DNA of 8,077 bases from JAMCZC01 sp964364925 (GTDB lineage: Bacteria > Patescibacteriota > Microgenomatia > Levybacterales > UBA12049), in the NCBI GenBank assembly GCA_964364925.1, contig CAYIOB010000034.1:1-8077 (forward strand), written 5' to 3'. Every line of letters starts with the position of its first letter. Position 1 is the stretch's first letter. The notes below the pieces were generated by a model that was not told the origin of the DNA, did not search any database, and worked only from the letters and a program-made list of their open reading frames with translations. Positions 5,373-8,077 of this stretch are shown here, piece by piece. The position numbers and the translations under genes are program-made.

Positions 5373-6891
5373 TAGTAATGAGATTATAAAGCAATTGGAA
5401 AAGGGTTTAGCTACTTTTAACCTTGATCCCAAACTGCAAAACGTAGGTGCGGTCCAAAAGAATACTGATGGGGTCATTGTTGCTTCCGGCCTATCAAAAG
5501 CGTTTATGGGCGAACTGGTGGCCTTTGACGATAATACAGAAGGGGTAATACTTAATCTTGATGAGGATACTGTTTCGATTATACTTTTAGGCTCGGGTAA
5601 ACAAATAAAAGAAGATGACAGGATAAAAACAACCGGAAGGTTACTTTCCATAAACGTATCCGAAGATTATTTGGGAAGAGTTGTTAATCCGCTTGGAATC
5701 CCATTAGACGGCAAGCCAAAACCCAAAAAAGGCAAGGACATGCCTTTGGAAAAAATTGCTGCCGGTGTTGTTGAAAGAGAACCTGTTAATACTCCGCTTA
5801 AAACGGGTATTAAAGCAATTGACGCAATGATCCCCATAGGCCGTGGCCAACGTGAGTTAATAATCGGAGATCGGGGATTTGGAAAAACTGCCATCGCTAT
5901 AGACACAATCATAAATCAAAAGCAAAGCGCGAAAACCACAAAATTAAGACAAGTTCTTTGCGTGTATGTAGCCATCGGTCAAAAACAAAGCACAATAGCA
6001 CAAGTTGTAGAAAAACTAAAAGAAAAAGGTGCCATGGACTATACGGTAGTAGTGGCTGCCCCGGCTTCCGACCCCGCTTCCTTGCAATATTTGGCTCCCT
6101 ATGCCGGCTCTGCTATTGCCGAATACTTTTTAGAAAAAGGCGAGGATGTTTTAGTGGTCTACGACGATTTAACCAAACACGCCTGGGCTTACAGACAGCT
6201 TTCCCTTGTTTTAAAAAGACCTGCGGGAAGAGAGGCCTATCCGGGAGATATTTTCTACCTTCATAGCAGACTGCTGGAAAGAGCTGTCAAATTAAACAAA
6301 CAAAACGGCGGCGGGTCTATAACCGCATTGCCCATTATCGAAACTCAGGCAAACGACGTTTCCGCCTATATCCCAACCAACGTTATCTCAATAACCGACG
6401 GTCAAATATATTTGGAGGGAGATTTGTTTAACAGCGGTATAAGACCGGCTATTAACGTAGGAATTTCCGTTTCAAGGGTGGGAGGATCGGCACAAACTCA
6501 AGCAATCAAATCTGTTGCCGGAAAAATGAAACTTGAGCTGTCTCAATACAGAGAAATGGCTGCGTTTGCTCAGTTCGGAAGTGAATTAGACCAGGCAACA
6601 ACCCAGCAGCTCGAAAGAGGCAAAAGAACAGCGGAAATTTTAAAACAGCCCCAATACCAATCTCTTTCGGAAGCTTTTGAATATCTAAGCATGTGGTCGG
6701 TAACAAACGGACACCTGGACCAAATACCCGTAGAGAGTATTCAAAAATTTGAAAAGGAATATCACAGCTTTATAAAAATTAATTATCCAAAAATAACAGG
6801 TGCCCTATCAACAGGCGATAGGCCAAACGAGGAAATCTTAAAACAACTTGAAAAAGCAACTATAGAGTTTAAGAAGGGATTTCAAACGTAA
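5365..6891 (+). CDS. atpA: F1Fo ATP synthase subunit alpha
   Basis: 508 residues, full family length. Alpha forms the non-catalytic nucleotide sites of the alpha3beta3 head and lends the arginine finger to the beta catalytic sites. Seen: N-terminal beta-barrel (about 25-95), LGRVVNPLGIPLDG (103-116), P-loop GDRGFGKT (168-175), Walker B region VLVVYDD (262-268), PAGREAYPGDIFYLHSRLLE (286-305), ALPIIETQANDVSAYIPTN (321-339) and SVSRVGGSAQ with the arginine finger R371. The C-terminal helical domain includes LERGKRTAEILKQPQY. The P-loop differs from the nearly invariant alpha form GDRQTGKT: Q is replaced by G171 and T by F172, while the Gly-Lys-Thr core is kept. The start ATG lies within the last codons of atpH, implying coupled translation. 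Confidence 0.98.
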   Translation: MINSNEIIKQLEKGLATFNLDPKLQNVGAVQKNTDGVIVASGLSKAFMGELVAFDDNTEGVILNLDEDTVSIILLGSGKQIKEDDRIKTTGRLLSINVSEDYLGRVVNPLGIPLDGKPKPKKGKDMPLEKIAAGVVEREPVNTPLKTGIKAIDAMIPIGRGQRELIIGDRGFGKTAIAIDTIINQKQSAKTTKLRQVLCVYVAIGQKQSTIAQVVEKLKEKGAMDYTVVVAAPASDPASLQYLAPYAGSAIAEYFLEKGEDVLVVYDDLTKHAWAYRQLSLVLKRPAGREAYPGDIFYLHSRLLERAVKLNKQNGGGSITALPIIETQANDVSAYIPTNVISITDGQIYLEGDLFNSGIRPAINVGISVSRVGGSAQTQAIKSVAGKMKLELSQYREMAAFAQFGSELDQATTQQLERGKRTAEILKQPQYQSLSEAFEYLSMWSVTNGHLDQIPVESIQKFEKEYHSFIKINYPKITGALSTGDRPNEEILKQLEKATIEFKKGFQT

Positions 6892-6894
6892 ATT

Positions 6895-7752
6895 ATGGCA
6901 ACAATGCTTTCTCTAAAAAGAAGAATTAAATCGGCTCAAAACGTATCTAAAACTACTAAGGCAATGCAGATGATTGCCGCCTCCAAGCTAAAGCGCGCGC
7001 AAGAGGCTGCAGCTCTGGGAAGACCTTATGTTGATAAGCTTTCCAGCATTTCCCAAAATTTGTCAGTAAGAATAGATAGTGATGCTTTGCATGATTACAT
7101 GAAAAACTCTAATAAAACAACTAAGCGGCTAATTATTGTTATATCTCCCGACAAAGGGCTTTCAGGCGCCTTGGTATCAAATTTATTAAAAGAAGTATAT
7201 CGCTTCAATCCAACAAATCACGATTATTACATCATAATTGGAAAAAAAGCGGAATCGAGCATTGTCTCTTTAGGAAAAGAGGTAATTGCCTCATTTCCAT
7301 TCGGCACTACCCTACCCTCTTTTGATATAGTTTATCCAATAGTAAAAATTGTTGATGAGTATTTTTTAAATGGAAAGGTATTTGAGGTAAAAATTATTTC
7401 AACTAAATTTTCAACCGTTTTCTCTCAAACTCCGGCAATAGCCGACGTTCTTCCAATTAAATTACCGGAGGAAAAAACAAAACAAGGGAAAAATGTTATG
7501 CTTTTTGAACCAAATCTCTCGGAGCTTTTGCCTTCCCTTTTACAGCACTATCTGGAAATGATAATATATCAAAGTTTGCTGGAAAATTATGCTTCCGAAC
7601 AGGCCGCAAGAATGATTGCAATGAAAAACGCAACGGATAACGCGCTTGAGGTAATAGAAGAACTAAGGCTTGATTACAACAAATCAAGACAGGAAAAAAT
7701 AACTAACGAAATACTAGACATTGGTAGCGCCGCTTTTGCATATGCCGATTAA
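6895..7752 (+). CDS. atpG: F1Fo ATP synthase subunit gamma
   Basis: Central rotor shaft; 285 residues, normal length. The two ends form the coiled coil inside the alpha3beta3 head: N-terminal LKRRIKSAQNVSKTTKAMQM followed by IAASKLKRAQ (residues about 7-36), and C-terminal SEQAARMIAMKNATDNALEV, then LRLDYNKSRQEKITNEIL (about 234-275). The middle Rossmann-like domain has ISPDKGLSGALVSNLL, the counterpart of the usual SDRGLCGGLN segment. The start is 3 nt after the atpA stop; a second in-frame ATG at 6904 would remove only three residues. A purine run (AAGGGA, 6874-6879) lies 15 nt upstream, farther than ideal, so translation probably relies on re-initiation after atpA. Confidence 0.96.
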   Translation: MATMLSLKRRIKSAQNVSKTTKAMQMIAASKLKRAQEAAALGRPYVDKLSSISQNLSVRIDSDALHDYMKNSNKTTKRLIIVISPDKGLSGALVSNLLKEVYRFNPTNHDYYIIIGKKAESSIVSLGKEVIASFPFGTTLPSFDIVYPIVKIVDEYFLNGKVFEVKIISTKFSTVFSQTPAIADVLPIKLPEEKTKQGKNVMLFEPNLSELLPSLLQHYLEMIIYQSLLENYASEQAARMIAMKNATDNALEVIEELRLDYNKSRQEKITNEILDIGSAAFAYAD

Positions 7753-8077
7753 AAAAAACAATAACAATCAAGAAGGGATTATAGTCAGGATTCAAGGTCC
7801 GGTAGTTGACGTAAGGTTTGAAAACAAACCTCCGTTAATAAACGAGGCGCTTACAATCGATTTACCCAACAAAAAACAGCTCTTTCTTGAAGTTGCTTTT
7901 CTGATGGGAGATAACGAGGTTAAAACTCTGGCAATGGGTAAAACAGACGGATTATCAAGAGGAATGAAGGTAAAAAAAACGAATTCTCCGATAAAAGTTC
8001 CGACAGGAGAAAAAACCTTAGGCAGAATCTTTAATGTCTTAGGAGATGTTATTGATGGAAAACCATTTAACAGCAAA
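7742..8077 (+). CDS. atpD: F1Fo ATP synthase subunit beta, N-terminal part (3' partial)
   Basis: The catalytic subunit of F1; the first 112 codons are present and the frame is open at the window edge. After a polar, Asn/Lys-rich leader of about 10 residues come GIIVRIQGPVVDVRFE (beta-barrel start), the GDNEVKTLAMGKTDGLSRGM segment and PTGEKTLGRIFNVLGDVIDG, all standard beta N-terminal motifs. The Walker A motif and DELSEED region lie beyond the window. The ATG at 7742 overlaps the atpG 3' end by 11 nt with no convincing Shine-Dalgarno sequence, so translational coupling is likely. atpC (epsilon) is expected downstream but cannot be seen. Confidence 0.96.
   Translation, partial: MPIKKNNNNQEGIIVRIQGPVVDVRFENKPPLINEALTIDLPNKKQLFLEVAFLMGDNEVKTLAMGKTDGLSRGMKVKKTNSPIKVPTGEKTLGRIFNVLGDVIDGKPFNSK

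Noticed and set aside
5958..6266. Plus-strand open frame of 102 codons in another frame inside atpA
   Set aside because: It overlaps the most conserved part of alpha and its translation is a Cys/Arg-rich composition typical of an out-of-frame reading.

Overview
This AT-rich bacterial window is densely packed, and every gene lies on the + strand. It holds the last 48 codons of a probable GGDEF-type gene, a near-complete DNA polymerase III alpha subunit gene (dnaE, containing a 10-N assembly gap), and then seven genes of an F1Fo ATP synthase operon in the canonical order atpB-atpE-atpF-atpH-atpA-atpG-atpD. The last gene, atpD, is cut by the window edge. UGA is used as a stop (dnaE), and no in-frame UGA occurs in the genes, so the standard bacterial code applies. 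AT richness, very short or overlapping gene junctions, a short delta subunit and the lack of an atpI-like gene before atpB fit a small-genome uncultured lineage such as Patescibacteria/CPR (perhaps Microgenomates). That placement is inferred from general resemblance and was not tested by any search. The N gap suggests a draft or metagenome assembly.

Layout: 3-149 GGDEF-like C-terminus; 155-3418 dnaE; 3415-3443 a good sigma70-like promoter overlapping the dnaE stop codon; 3451-4197 atpB (a); 4187-4393 atpE (c); 4398-4895 atpF (b); 4896-5011 a structured palindromic repeat element; 5007-5372 atpH (delta); 5365-6891 atpA (alpha); 6895-7752 atpG (gamma); 7742-8077 atpD (beta, N-terminal 112 residues). 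No stretch over 300 bases lacks a gene. I found no tRNA, rRNA, CRISPR array, insertion sequence with a transposase, or intrinsic terminator.

The ATP synthase genes encode the membrane motor (a, c-ring), the peripheral stalk (b, delta), the central shaft (gamma) and the catalytic head (alpha, beta). Epsilon (atpC) would be expected just past the right edge. The c subunit carries the ion-binding Glu but lacks the extra polar ligands of Na+-type rings, so proton coupling is predicted. The DnaE PHP domain keeps all nine metal ligands seen in proofreading-competent DnaE1 enzymes.

The most interesting part is the only sizeable non-coding stretch, about 110 bases between atpF and atpH. It contains nested inverted repeats in which one heptamer (about 4950-4957) can pair either with bases just after the atpF stop or with bases covering the atpH start codon. 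These two pairings exclude each other. The stretch is bounded by a direct repeat TATGAC whose right copy includes the atpH ATG, so it looks like an inserted REP/MITE-like element that may now affect atpH translation. Other points worth checking are a promoter placed to give a leaderless atpB mRNA, a duplicated-looking motif on both sides of the dnaE assembly gap, a divergent Walker A motif in the alpha subunit, and a shortened delta subunit.
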